Below are positions 42,682 to 55,776 of a stretch of 64,000 nt of DNA, piece by piece. The notes beneath the pieces are model-generated. The model searched no databases, was not told the origin of the DNA, and saw only the letters and a program-made list of their open reading frames with translations. The first letter of the stretch is position 1. Each line of letters starts with the position of its first letter. This stretch comes from Proales similis (lineage: Eukaryota; Rotifera; Eurotatoria; Ploima; Proalidae). The stretch covers positions 186,001-250,000 of the forward strand of contig JAGVRJ010000012.1 of the NCBI GenBank assembly GCA_019059635.1, in the 5' to 3' direction. The translations under genes and the position numbers were made by a program.

Positions 42682-44205
42682 ACCCGCTCGCCGCTTCTTG
42701 CCAACACCTCTTATCGTCACTGCCACCGCTGCTGCTGCTGCCGCCGCCGCCTTGACTGTTCGCTGCCCTCTTTTACTTTTTGTATTTATTCTACTTGAAT
42801 GATTTCTTGTTTCTTCTCGTCTGAAATAAACAAGCGGCCGAAGGGCGCCCCAGTTCAAAGGCATTCGTCCTTAATTAGCAATTAAAGACACCGAGCAGAG
42901 CTTGTTGGCCGCGCATGTGATTGAGAGAATCAGCCGGCAAACAGAATATAAGAGGCGATTTCAAATATGTAAACAAACCGGCGGCCAGTCTTGTTCACTT
43001 ATCAAAGCGCTAGACGCCTTCCTTTGCGCGCTCGATGCCTCTCGGTCTTGAGCAAGACGCCTGGCGAAAGGATTCTTTTGAAAAGAAGCCGCAGTCGAAT
43101 GCATTTAGGGGCTATTAGGGAGCTTGATGGACGTCGGCTGGCACGTTCGGTAGTCTACTTAGTGAAGGACGGCTTGAGCGGCACTTTAAGATTTGGTCGA
43201 TCGACTAAAATCAGGATAAAGCTGTGAATGGCTGACGGAGACCGCCGACCAGCGTCAAGATGCCAGACGGCGAACGAAAGAGCGACCACACTAAAAGGCA
43301 GGAAATTCGATCCGAGTCCGACTCATCACAGCTAAAAGGTGTGGATTTGAATGGCGCCCTAATGCGAGCTGACGTCTTGAATAGGCAAAATGAAAAAGAG
43401 TCGGCGATAAAATCGCTCAGTAGTCCGTTGACGAATATGCAAACTGACGAGTAATTCACATTTCTTTGACATTCAGGCCTTGGGCTGCATTCTTTCTCAC
43501 TCTGTCTCTTATCTCGAGCCTAAATCGCGTTCAATTATGCAATTGCGATCTCTCAATAAACGTCGAACAAAATAAACGAAGAAAGGTGGTGTCAAAAGCT
43601 CCGAGGGCAATGCGACTCTCAATTGAGAATGCAGTTAGCTCGAATGTCAATCGCCCTCAACGTGGCACACTCCCCGCCTGTCTATTCATTGTGGTCGATC
43701 AATCAAGCCTTCTTATTGAGTCTGTGACGGATTTATTTCACTGCGATGGTTTGCTTTTGTTGCCTTTGGCCGAGCCGCTCGATCATGTTGGGAGGAATCG
43801 ATACTCCCCACCCGATCGCCTCCTCTTTACGCCTCCTACGCTAATTACATGTAATTAGAAGCTCTAATTAAGTGGAAATGTGCATGTGCGCTTCACCGAC
43901 CGCGTTCGGGATGAATTCTTATTCCTGATCAAGTCAAGTGTTTGTTCGATCACTCATCGCTTGATTTATCTTCATGTCCCTCAGAGCGTCTCTTTCTCTC
44001 TCGTCGAACTTGTCTACTCGGCTTAGCGCTTCAATAAATCAGCGCCTTCACATCATTCACTTCCTCTCGCTCGAGTCCCCCCTTGTGTTCGTCTATTCTT
44101 CTGTCCAGGCAACACAAATGTCGCTGCTGTCAAGCTTCTGAATTCCTTTATTAAAACAAGCAAATGGCTCAGTCCCGCAGACAAATGACTCTGCTTCGGC
44201 ACGAC
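42682..44205. other. Convergent intergenic Mab-21 - acidic peptide
   Basis: This 1.5-kb gap holds the Mab-21 3' end with a GCT/GCC-rich stretch (about 42720-42754). Two adjacent plus-strand frames at 43260-43454 and 43466-43858 look like fragments. They cannot be joined by an intron of acceptable size and show no known domain, so no gene is called. Confidence 0.5.
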
Positions 44206-44400
44206 TCAGTCGTCAGAGAACTCCTCGTACGCGCCTTCTTCCAGCTCATCGTCTTCGTTCGCCGCTTCTTCGCCGTAAATGTCCGCCTCTGGACCGTTGA
44301 GAAAGCCTCCGCCTGATAGAGGACCGTTCTGCAGAGGCAATGAGCCGCAAACAGCCACGAGCCACAAAAGTAAGATAGCCAAGTAAAAAACTCGCTTCAT
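44206..44400 (-). CDS. Small secreted acidic peptide
   Basis: This encodes 64 residues. The ATG at 44400 opens a strong signal peptide (VFYLAILLLWLVAVCGS); an upstream in-frame extension lacks an ATG. The mature part is about 44 residues: a Gly/Pro/Asn segment with the near-repeat QNGPLSGG and LNGPEAD, then a very acidic C-terminus rich in E and D. No cysteines occur after the signal peptide. There are no dibasic cleavage sites, so a classic amidated neuropeptide is unlikely. I do not recognise the family. It lies downstream of neurobeachin on the same strand, 619 bases from its stop codon. Confidence 0.55.
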   Translation of the reverse strand: MKRVFYLAILLLWLVAVCGSLPLQNGPLSGGGFLNGPEADIYGEEAANEDDELEEGAYEEFSDD

Positions 44401-45019
44401 TCTAACTCTCACCAAGTCGAGTGTCACAACTTCAACCAAAGAATAAGAATTCCCGAGTGCCAAAATTAGAAAGCTGTGACCGTGATGACTGTCACTGGTC
44501 AGTTATTGTTAGACTGAGCCACACCTGAAGAGGGAAGAGACGAGCTCGGAGCATTCATGTTGGAAGCGTTCGAGAAAGGAACGTTTTGCCGCGAGCTGAA
44601 TTGAATCTGAATCAAGACCGAAGCAGTTGGCTTTTGGTTTTATTCGATGTTCCTTAAATAATACCAAGTCGTCTGCAGGCCATTGCGATTTGTGAGGCAA
44701 ATCGACAGACTCGCAGATTAAAACTTGAAATGCTGAGTGAAAGGAAAAGGAAATAATTTAGTTGATGCGTGGGCGGTTGATGTCGAGTCTCCGAGGTCAA
44801 AAGAAAGAGCGCAGGAGACAATAAAGAGCAGAAAAGGAATGCTTGTAAGCAGAGACGGAGAAAGGAGACAAGCTTGAGGCTAAAAATAATTTGGAATTGA
44901 GTGTGCGACATTGTGCGGCTAAAAAAGAAAATTGAATGAAAAATAGAAACTAAACTAAAAACGCTTCGAAGCATTGAAGCGTTCGCTTGTTTAAGAATTG
45001 TTTTGAAGGGAGAAGCAGG
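44401..45019. other. Intergenic neurobeachin 3' end - acidic peptide
   Basis: This 619-base gap contains the neurobeachin 3' untranslated region and the short promoter of the acidic peptide. No further gene is seen. Confidence 0.55.
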
Positions 45020-48000
45020 TCAAGGAGAAGACGCGTCCGGGACGCGTTTCCTTTGGGCCAAAATGTTGAAGTTGACGTTGAACACAACCAGACAGCCAGT
45101 GGAGAGGCCAGCAATTATGTAACGTTGGTCGTCCGACAGAGCCAGTGATCGGATCGCAGCATCACAGGTCGGGAAATGGTAGGCGATCGACAAATCATTT
45201 GTTCTGAACACATAAACGTTGCCTGCGTCGGTGCCGGCCACGACAAACTGGGCGTCTGAGGTCAAGCAGAGCACCATGAACAACTCGTTCATTGGCTCGG
45301 TCCTGCTCAGCTGGTAGCCGTTTATGGTGAACGTGGTGAGGATTTTCTTGTTGTAGGCGACCAGAACCAGTTCAGCGTCGGGCCTCATGCACACATGACT
45401 GGGCTCCTCGAGGCCCTCGCTTGGCTCGAACTGGCGCAACAGCTCGCCGTAGACTGTGTGAACAAGGACTGGACCGTTCTCGCTTGCGCTGATCACCAGG
45501 CCCAGCTCACTGCTTATGGCCAGAGCCACGATCTGCCGCGTGTGTCCGGTGAGAATGGCGCCAGGAGCCGGATTCTGGCCTTCGGCTGCTGCCTGCAGGT
45601 CTTTGTTGACAATCAGACCTTTCTGGCCGTTCCAGATCCAGATCATTATGGTCGAATCTCTTGAACCGGACGCCAAAAAGCAGTTGCCGTTCTGGCTCAT
45701 TTCCGATCGGTTTATGCAAGTGACCAGATCGTAGTGGGAGAAGACCACCTGCTGCAGTTTGGCTGTGTCGGTGCAAAACACTCTGATGCTTCTGTCGATG
45801 AAGCCGCATGCGATTATGAAGCGGTTGTCGTGGCTCACAATGAAATCGGTCGCGCTCAGCTCAAACTTTTCGTCAAAGCCGTCGGCCAAATGACGCCTGT
45901 GAAGTGCCGTGTTGAAAGCAAACAGCTGATCCATTTGAATGGGAAGATTCGACTGTTGACTAGTCGACTGCGAGGCGCCCGTCGTGCTCAGACCCTGCGA
46001 CTGAATTTGGCCCGACTGGGAGGCAGAGCTCGCCTCCTGATAGGCCTGGTAGTTGTTTACGGCCGAAGCGATCGACACTGTGGCGTTCGGATTGTATTTG
46101 TTCACACTGAACTCGTGCTTCGAGCTGATTGCCACAACCGAGGGCGGACTGGTGCCGGGACCGGTGTTGGCCGTCACGCTGATGATCGGCGCGTTGCTCA
46201 GGAATTTCATGATCATGCAGACGTCCTCGCTCGGCTGAGTGTACATTCGAGGCGAGACGGCCAACGATGAGCTGCGCGGCGGATGGGGTTCGCTCAGCAG
46301 CTGCGACGGAGTTTGCCCGAAGTTTTTTATTTGATCCTCGACCGCCTGCTTGACCACCGCGTCCTCAATGTTGTCGAGCTGAACAGCGCCCTCGTAAGTC
46401 AAGTAGTAAAACACGTTGCAGTTGCGAATAGCCTCCGGGCCACGCTGCTTGTAGCCAAAGATGAGATCGATCCACTGGTGAAGCTGACACGAGACAAACT
46501 CGGACTCGAGCGCGGCACGGTGCAGTCGAATGAACTCGTGCGGGCTACTCGCCCACTTGGGCAGTTTAATGTCGGCCACAGTCTCGCCCGTCTCTTGAGT
46601 CCGGCCCAGCTCGTAGCTGTTCTCGTTCAGCAGCATTTCGGGCAGATAGAACAGCTCGGGAATGAGCTCCTTTACGTCAGAGGTGTCACGTTGGCAGTTT
46701 GCCCACGCCACACTCATCGAATGAAACAGACGATCGGCATGATCGAACTTGCCACTCTGCAGGGCCAAGTAAATCGAAGTGAACGGCTCAACTCGAACGA
46801 GCCAGTTGAGAGTGAACGCGGCCGTCGAGTAATGGGTGCCATAGTGAAACGCCGGCACTTGATCATTGTCCCACTTTTCGTATCGATCCGCAAAGAACTG
46901 GCGTCTGTTGGGATTCAGGGCGCCGATCGGCTTGGACAAGTCGCGATAAGTGGTCGGCGAGTTGAGGTCGAGCGCCTCTGACTCGTAGTCGGCCAAAATC
47001 CACGGAAACACCGGATACTGGTTTAAATCGCAATACGTGCGGCCGGCGATCGTGTTCAAGTACATTAGGTACTCGAAATTGGATATCTCACGCCTCTGCC
47101 ATCGCTGGGTCATGTTCGAAGATCTGAACAGCTGCTGTGGCGATGCCAGACTTGTCTGTCGTGTTTGCGGCAGGCCGTAGCGGACGCCGGCGCCGACTTT
47201 AGGCAGCAAGCCGACCACCCGCTCGACGGTGCGTCTGTTTTCAAACGCAAACAGCACGCTCGTTCGATTGGCCACAAATATTTCGAGCGCCACGTTCTGC
47301 AGCAAGTAGCGTCGCGATAGAATGGCGCGAATCTCGTTAAAGTGCCATTTGCCGTGAATGTTCTCCGCATACGCGAGCAGACTAGAGCCGCTCAACGCCT
47401 TGAATGCAATGTCGGCCTCGTTCACCTCGAAATAGAGCTCGTTGGCCGTTATAGACAGGGTGCCGGCCACTGTGCACACCGGACACACCAGTTTGCATTC
47501 GCAGCTGAAATGCACGGGCGCGCTCAGCTCGGCCTCGAGTTCGGACTCACTCAGCTGAGTAGGCGGCGGCTCGGTGGCCGGAGCGTCGCTTACGAACCGT
47601 TTGTTGAGGACAAGCTCGTTGCCGACCGCGTCTATTGTGGGCCCTTGAGGAGCAGCTCCGTGAAGAATGGCCTCCGCATGAGAGCTGCCCGTCGGGTTCT
47701 TGGCCATTCTGCGTCGACGTCTCAGATCGTCTTCCCACGAGTCGAGCTTCCAGAAGATTTTACGCGAGTTCTCAAACCAACAGCCCTGTTTGTCTGTGAT
47801 CATGCTGAGTATTCGCTCGCGTTGTCTCAGAGCAAAGTTGTGATCTCGCTTGCGAGCGGCCGAAATCAAATGCTCGCAAATGTCCTCTTCCTCTCGCCGC
47901 TCGTTGCTTGTCTGCGCGCTAATTTGCTCGAACTCGGCATGCTTCTTGATGTCCTCGGCCCTCAGTCGACTCAGAATGAACTCGGCCTCGTTGGCCACTC

Positions 48001-51000
48001 GAACCACGTGATCCTTGCTGGCATGTGCGACGAGTCGTCCTTCGTTCACCAGCTCAATGAAACTCAGGCCGGCGTGTTTCTGCAGCGACGACTGCCACTC
48101 CTGAGAGCAGAGAAGCATCACAAGTTCGATTGTCGAGCTGGTCTCCTTCAGGGCACTCAGGCCGGCGCTTATCAGCTCTTGGCCATGTGTGCCCACAATA
48201 ATCTTGGACAGAATTGGCGCAAATTCGAGCAGAATGCTTTTCAAAAACGGCGCCAGATTGACCAGCGCCTTTCCAAGCGCCTCAGTAATGTTCTTGTTCG
48301 CAGCCTTGAGCAAGTCTGCCGAAGTGCTGTTGCTGCCCGGGTAGTCAGGCAGGCGAGTCTGTTCGATTTGCTGCGGCTGGTCGGAAGCCGAGTCCGCTCT
48401 CAGGCCATTGCTTGAAATTGTGTTTATTCCGCTCGCTGATTCTTGGCCCGATCCGTTGCCAAGAGAAATCTCGCTGAACACATTTCGATTCGAGACATCG
48501 CTTGTAGTCGATCCGTTCACCGCTTCACTCGACTCTATACTTGGCTGCCGATTAATGGAGCCGTTGCTCTGCACCTCGTCGAGCACGGCCGCTTGTGAGT
48601 TGGCCGACTCGAGTCGAGTAGAATGTGAATCGTTTAGCTCCGAATTGCTGCTGGCGTTGCTCATTGTTTCGATTATGTCTCGATAGCGCGAGACCATGAG
48701 CACAGAGATGAAGTAGACGGTACTGAGCGCCACGTACTGCGACTGCTTCAGATCTTCGGGAATGACGAACGGCTTCGACTTGTTGCGTTCGTTTCGAGTC
48801 ACGCCACGATAGAGAATGGCCTTGAGTCGAAGAATGTCGAGATTTTGAAGCAGGCGCTCTCTATTGCTCGAGTCAGCGAGCTCGTTTTGATTATTGCTGT
48901 TGTTGCTTGAGTCGGCTCGTTCCAAATGAAGTTCGATTATCGACTGAACAGGCGCTTTCAGGCTAAGCTGCTTGAACTCTTCTGACAGCTGAAGGAGCGT
49001 GTACTCCTTCTCGGTGCCTAGCAGACGCATTCGTTGACGATTCTTCAGACACTTGAGCACCGCGTGGGTGAAAGTGAGCCGCAGCATTTGACGAATGATG
49101 CCGCCCTGTGGCAGGTTTTTCTCGTTCTCTTGCTCGCGAAAGTTGCTCGAGCGCGGCCAAACGATCAGGTCGGCGATGTTGATGACGCGCTCAAGATAGT
49201 CGGCGCCCTCGTCACTGCTCATGCCCTCGGTGTTTTCCAGTATTTCAATGTCGTTCGTGTTGTTGGTGGTCGCCGTGGCCAACAGAGGCAGCAGGCCTCC
49301 GCAAGCGTTGGTCAGAATGTCGGCCATTTGCGAAATGACGTGCACCACATTGACACAGAATATTGAATTCTCTTCGCTGTTGACCGCGTCGGTGATCGCC
49401 TTGTGTGTCTTGCCGGCCTTGGCCACGATCAGTTCGAGTTCATTTTCGATCGAGTCGAGCATCTCGCCGAGCAGGCGCTTGTGCATTGACGACCATTTGA
49501 ACTCGGGCATGCGGAAGGGCGGCGGCGTTACGTTCTCGTCGGACGCCTTCTTCATCTGCCGCTGGTATTCGTCTTTGCTCACGCGCGAGTGCAGAATCGA
49601 GATGGTGTCGATCCACACTCGCCAGCCGCCGTACTCCTGTTTCACCGCGTGTCTCAGCAGAACGCGGAACAGCTTGTAGACGAGATCGGTCAGCTCGCGT
49701 TGCGTGTCGTTTGCCGGCTCGGCCGATGCCAGCGAGATGAGCATCTCTTGCCAGACGCTCATTTGCAGAACTATGCGTCGATTGTCGCGGTTCTCTTCGC
49801 ACAAGCTTATCAAATCGGTGAGAAACTGCCGCTTGATCTCGTTTATTCGAGCCGCATTCTGGCCGGCCTTGATCAGCATGCTGATCACTTTGATCATCAT
49901 CGAGTTCTCGATGCGATGCACGCTCTGCGTTTCACGTCGCTCGTCGACCACTTGGCTGCCGGTACGCTCGACCATTATCTCGTAGAGTGTGTGGTAGAGC
50001 GCCATGGACAAATGCTCGGCATGCACTGAAAGGCGCTCGGCGATCAATGCGTACAAGTTGTGCGGCTGCATTGTGTCCGCCTTTCGCTTTGAGGTGCTCT
50101 TCTGAAGGAAAAAGCCGAGCAGCTTGAGCGTCTGCAGTCGAATAGTTTCGTTCGGCGTGGTGAGCAGCTTGAGGACCGTGTGAACGCCCTGCTTTGAGTC
50201 GAAGGCGGGCACCATGCTGGGCGGATGCTCGTGCATCAGAGTGACCACCAGCTTGAGCACGTCGATCAGATTTTCGCTCTCGTTCACCGTGTGCAAGAAG
50301 TTTAGCATGGCCTGCAGCTCGTCTGGCTGAACGCCTCGCTCTTTGCTGACCAAGTCTTTCAGGTACAGAAGCATATAGGCTCGCAGCTGAATGATGGTGT
50401 TGCGATCGGGCCGCTGGCTTTCGATCGCCTTTGAGCTGAAGCCGCTGCGTGCGCTCGGCTCTGCTATCCAGTAGTAGTACTTGATGGCGTGCAGGGTCTG
50501 AATGACGGCCGAGATGCGGCGAATGTGAATGTAAATGTGAAGGTCGTTGACAAACTCGGTGGCCAAATATGAGTAGAGACGCATTTGAACGCGTACGTCG
50601 CAGTAGATCCAGATGGCCGGATTGAACAGAATGTGATCAAGTAGCTGCTTGAGTAGAGTAGCACCGTTCGGACCGGGCAGTCGCACAAGGAACTTGGACA
50701 AGTCAAGAAACGAGTCGAGCACCTCCAGAGTGACATGCTCACGAGACGAGCGCTCCAAGTGAAAGCTGATCGAGAGCAGGCCTTTGGTGTTTATCATTTG
50801 TATCTGCGAGTTGTACGATATCTGCAGCATGTCGGCCAATATTTTTACGAGCTTGGCGCACACGCTCGCGTTGAGCTGACCGTCAGCTTGCGGAACGTCC
50901 AGCTGGGCAAACAGCATGTAGAAGAGCTGGAGGCCGCCAAGCGAGAGAATCACGCTGTAGATTGAACTTGTCTTTATTGCTCTGGCGTCGCCCATAAGCA

Positions 51001-53231
51001 GCGCATGTGCGTTGTGAACAAAGTGCGGCGCGTAGTTGGCCGCGCTCTGCAGTATGAGCTGAGAGTCGCAGTTCACTGGCGTGTAGAGACAGAAGAGCGA
51101 GTCGGCCAGCTTGCCGTCGTACAGCTGACTTTTCGTCTCCTCGGCCAGATGCAGATGAGCCGACTCGTTCGGATGCTTGAACTCGTTGCGATACGACGGA
51201 CCCAAACTGAACAAGCAGCTGACAGTCTGCGCATCCAGACTCTGGCCGAAAACGTAGATGCTGCTGAGCTGACCGCTGAACAAGTTGAGCTCGTTCTGAG
51301 GCTCGCTCGTGCAGCCGATGAAGCATTTGTCGAACGTCTCGCTTGGATCCATGTAGAATGGAATGTGCGCAGTGCTCAGCAGAACGCCGTTCACAAAGCA
51401 TTCGATGTAGCTCTTAGACCATCGATTGTAGACGTGGCTCAATGTGATCATGTACCACTCGCGGGGCTTGAACTCGAACTGAATGCAATGCTGCGTCTCT
51501 TTGCCGCGCTCTTTGTTCTTGTAGCTCAAGACCAGACACGAGCCCATGAAAAAGGCGGTGAAGCCGGTGCCCTTGCTGGTGCACAGCCAGAACAGATACG
51601 GCTTTTCCTTCTCAATGTTGACGCCGCTCACCGGGTCGATTCGGAACCAAGTGCTGATGGTGAATCCCTGCTGGCATGGCCAGTTGCGTACCGGTGGTAG
51701 AGAAATGCCCTTCAAATCCAAGTCAAGTATGAGTCGCCGTGTCGAAATGCCAACAAATCAAAAACGGTTATTAAGTGAGCTAGTGGTTAGACTAAACAAA
51801 ATATTGTTAGAGATTAAGCTCGTTTCACGCTGCCGCCTCAACAGCGGACGCTCGTTTGGTTAGATCGAACAAAAGTTAGGTAGAACAAAGAGCAACGAAA
51901 TGAGTCAATCTAAGTGTTTGTGTGTGCATGCTCCCGATTAGATAAAAAAAAAAATAAAATTGAAAACAAGGAAAGCAGAAAAAGAAAACTTGCGCATTAG
52001 GCGGAGAAAGGAAAAATGCACTCACGGTTCGTTTTATCTACGCGATGGTAAATTGAACACAAGTTTAGATCAGAATTGCATAAATATGAGCAAGTTTTTT
52101 AGATGGCGTCAAAAAAAGGTGAATAATTAGTGGCGACGAGGTCAAGTGAACAAGCCAGACAGAAATGATGAGCAGATGATGAGAGTGACAAATGCCAACA
52201 CTTACAGATGACTTTCGTCCGGGAAGACTGAAAAACTCGTCTGGTCCGTATCGATGGGTCATGGCGTTGAGCACGTCCAACAGTTTGACCGAGTTGCGCA
52301 CCCAGTGCTGATTGATCGGCTTCAACTTGCCGAATATCGCTTTGAGCTCGTCGACAGTGACACTGTAGCTGGCCAGCACGGTCAGCATTTGCACGATCAG
52401 ATCGGCACATATCGCATCGGCATATTCAAGCTCGTGCAGCGCAGTCTCAATCAAGCCGACGTCCACGCACGCCTGCAGGTTGAGCTGACTCTTGCGCAGC
52501 AGGGCCGTGAACAGACTCCAGATTTCGGCCTTGAGCGACTCGTTGCCGCACTTGATTATTTGAACCATGTGCAGAATGCTGGTCGTGTTCTTGATTATAA
52601 AATTGCGCTCGAGATCGAACTCGCCGTCGACCAACATGTTCAGAATGAAATTTGTAATTTGTTTGTTGGTCAAACTATTTGCTCTGACTTGTTCGAGAAC
52701 TTCGTCGAACGGCATGCTTCGGACCGGATCGGCCGCCTCGTCCTCAGTGGCAGTTTCAGTGGCCGCCTCAGAGTCGGCCAATCCATTTGTCTTGGCGACT
52801 TCTGTCTCCTGCTCTAACTCGGCCAGTTCGCCGTTCGGAACAGCCACTGGCTCAATATTCAACTCTTCCGGTTGATCCTTTTCTACGGTCTGTAGCACCG
52901 CTTCCTCAGCTGCTTCCTCGACGTCCCTGACTCCACCCAACGAAGTATAAGTGAATCCTTCGTCGCGCTGATTGGAATCTGTTTCTGCTCGTTCTGGGGC
53001 CTCGCCTGCAGGAGCAATCGTTTCTGCCGCTTGCTCAACTGCAGTCTGTTGGTCATTGGCTGACTGATCAGGTTCGCGTTCATCTTGGCTGCCTTCTGTC
53101 TGCTCGTGGGCCATTTCGCTTGCTTGAGCTTCTTCAAGCTTTGGCGGCTGATCTTGCTGCTCATCGTGCATTTGCTGCGGCTTCTGCTCATCCAACTTAT
53201 TCTCAGTGTGGTTGACCGCCTCGTCGCTCAT
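45020..53231 (-). CDS. NBEA: Neurobeachin, BEACH-WD40 protein
   Basis: Neurobeachin is a large scaffold for vesicle traffic and synaptic receptor delivery. Only two coding exons exist: 53231-52206 and a single 6,690-base exon 51709-45020, split by a 496-base intron; the product is 2,571 residues. After a Glu/Gln-rich N-terminal extension of about 170 residues, the armadillo-like region starts (FILNMLVDGEFDLERNFII). The concanavalin-like lectin domain opens exon 2 (FTISTWFRIDP). Middle blocks include FNPAIWIYCDVRVQMRLYSY and LFRVLLRHAVKQEYGGWRVW. The PH-like domain (about 1745-1860) precedes the BEACH domain, which starts with SNMTQRWQRREISNFEYLMY and includes YPVFPW, STHYSTAAF-like (YGTHYSTAAF) and LESEFVSCQLHQWIDLIFGY. 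Five or so WD40 repeats end the protein. Human NBEA is 2,946 residues with dozens of exons. Confidence 0.97.
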
Positions 53232-55776
53232 TTTGATATTCAATTCTGGTCAAGACCAGTGGTGAGCTCAAATTTAAATTCGCAACGTTTGCTCGAATTT
53301 TTCGGTTTGAGTCTAAACTCTAAAGTGAGAAATCGGCTAATTAGGACCGATTCAATCGGGAGGTTGGGCTTAAGAGCAAGCTAGTCGCCGTCGGCTCTTT
53401 TCTCCACTTGCTCAAGTAGATGACTCAAAATAAGAACAAGGCGGTGGTAGGTGAGTAAGCTTTGTCAAAATTTGATTACGATTCTCGATGCAAATTAGAC
53501 TCGACGTCGAATAGAGCAATCGTCAAGTTCGTACGCTCGAGTAGCAGTTGCTAGTGCTTACCTCGGCATACACACTCGCTTTGAAAACATAAACGTTCGC
53601 TTCACGGCTCTCGTTCACTGGCCTGATCGACCTGCAAAGGCGATCGAGAATGTCAGTGAGCGTAGTGTGTGCGCTCGACACAGCTTCATTATGTGTGGCC
53701 GTGGCCGATTGCAATTCACGGCGGCGACGACGAGCATCGTGACGTTGATGATGTGGATCAAATTATGTACTCGATCTCCAATGCGACAATCAAAGCGACT
53801 GGCGCCAAAACGCAAACGAGCGAAAAACAAAGTTCACACGAAAATGCTCAATTTGGACGAGTCTCGTTTTCGTTCGGCCCGCGCTCGGCCATCAATTTTC
53901 AATTTCGCTGCATTAAGCTCATTCTTGTTTGGCAACAGTCGCTGCCTGCCGATCGCTCCCCTGCTGTGTATGCATGGCTATTATTACCCAATCAAATTTG
54001 TCCGATTTGTGCGCCATGAAATTAAATCGCAGCCAGGCCGGCTGTCTGGATGTGACCAGGATGTCGTGTCACCAGAGCTCTTTATGTACCCAGTAAACCG
54101 CTGCTTTGCGGCACATTCAGCCATTCTGCTGCTTTGTGGCGCATTCAACCATTTTGCTGCTTTGCTTGTATTTCGCCCCAGTTAAAGTGATAGGAATGAA
54201 CCAGAGGCGTGACAAATGTTCTCTTTTGATCTACAGACGGAAGTCAGATGAGGAAGAAAAAATTCCTTCGCTGACGCAATTGTTTTCGCATTGGCTCATT
54301 GTATTTACGCCCGTAGGAGGCGAGGAGAAATATAGGCGCAAATTAAAATCGATTTTGTCTACTTTTTATTCCGGTCCATTACCTTAAAAGCAAATATTGG
54401 CGCCCACATATTACGGCCGCGATTTCGCGCGCTACAATAGTCGGCGTCGACTTGTTTAATATTTGAGACGCATTGTCGAGCGTTCTGGTTCACACAGACG
54501 AATAGACGCAAAAGATTCGAAAAGCTGCTTTGTGTGTGTGCTGGAAAAGTAGCGCGAGTTGGCAGCCTAATGCCATTGCGGCATGAAGGCTAAACAAGCA
54601 ATTCAAAGCTTTGCATTTACTGGCTCATGTAATTCGCCAATTTAATTCGCCGCTTATCAGGCGCAAATTGAGAAGAAAAGCCAACACTCTCGGTGGCAGT
54701 GAACTGGAATGAGAGGCGATTGGGGGAAGCCATATCGGCGGTATCAGTTTTGCACAAATGGCAAGCGCTGGCATTCTTCATTTCGATTTCTTTTTCTGTA
54801 TTATATGACAAGTGGTCGATAGCGAGCATTGGTTCGAGCTTATCGAGCAAGTCCCGGCGGCGATTTGCGGCTTTGGGGGGGGGGGAGCTTTGTGTTTGTG
54901 TTTGGCAATGTAAACTATAGACGCACACATTTAAGAGTCAGAGTATCACATGTGCGACTGCCGCTGGTTTCAAGTGTTCTCAGTTCGATCGGGTGTGAGT
55001 CTTTTTTTTTATGCCGAAAAGTGAGTGCGCCTGATTATAATAATAATTGAACGGGCCTGACAAATTGAAAATATGCCTCTGACAATTGAACGACTGCATT
55101 CCATAATGGAGTCGCAAGCGTGTGAGTTTGTTTCTGCGTGTGTGTGTGTGTGTGTGTGTTTATGGGGTTTGACAGAGCGGGCGACAGTCGACGGCCGATT
55201 ATGATCGTCGCCCGATTATGGATGTGATCGAGATGCAAATTATGAAATTCGTGCCCTGCATCGCTCGCCGCCCGATTGCCTGCTTCGATCATTCCTTTTC
55301 CTGCACCAGCTAACTTGACTCGCACGCACTGGCCCAGTCCTGCGAGACGAATTCGACCTAATTAACCGAGTCGAAAATGCAAACGCCATCAAGTACCAGG
55401 TGCCAGACCTCCAAGCGGCCTCCATTTGGCTTTATTTTGGCATTTAGATAGACGCACACACACACACACACACACACACATATCACATACTATCTTTGCA
55501 TTGTCTCTGCTCAATCGGGTCTTGAAGAAGAATCGATTTTTGTTTTGTGTCTGTGCATATTCAGTTTCATATTTTTGTTTTGTTTTAACGAATTCCAATC
55601 GAATTTGAGACAATTTGATGCACTGAGACTCTCTGAATCGGTTTAGAGGCTTTATTTTAGATGAAGAGGATTTGAAGGAGAACGCCAAACGATTTAAGGC
55701 AAAGCATGCGACTTAAGGCCACATGAACTAGATAGGCCAGCAGAGAGTGCCTCTTAGCATAGAAAGGCCAGCCGAT
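53232..55776. other. Divergent intergenic neurobeachin - RIM
   Basis: This 2.5-kb gap separates the two divergent start codons. A candidate non-coding 5' exon for neurobeachin lies at about 53634-53567 on the minus strand (acceptor TTTGCAG and donor GTAAGC). GT and CA runs occur at 55137-55160 and 55454-55480, and a G run at about 54877-54887. A plus-strand frame at 53667-54185 has no recognisable similarity. Confidence 0.55.
55454..55480. repeat. CA dinucleotide run
   Basis: A run of thirteen or so CA units lies about 300 bases upstream of the RIM start codon. A second run, of GT, is at 55137-55160. Confidence 0.9.

Noticed and set aside
43260-43858. Two adjacent plus-strand frames that might be one gene
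   Set aside because: The only joining intron would be 26 bases, and neither part has a recognisable feature.
46283-48415. Long plus-strand frames opposite neurobeachin (for example 357 codons at 47342-48415)
   Set aside because: Antisense shadows of a strongly conserved coding exon.
53667-54185. 172-codon plus-strand frame between neurobeachin and RIM
   Set aside because: Basic, low-complexity translation without similarity; probably chance.
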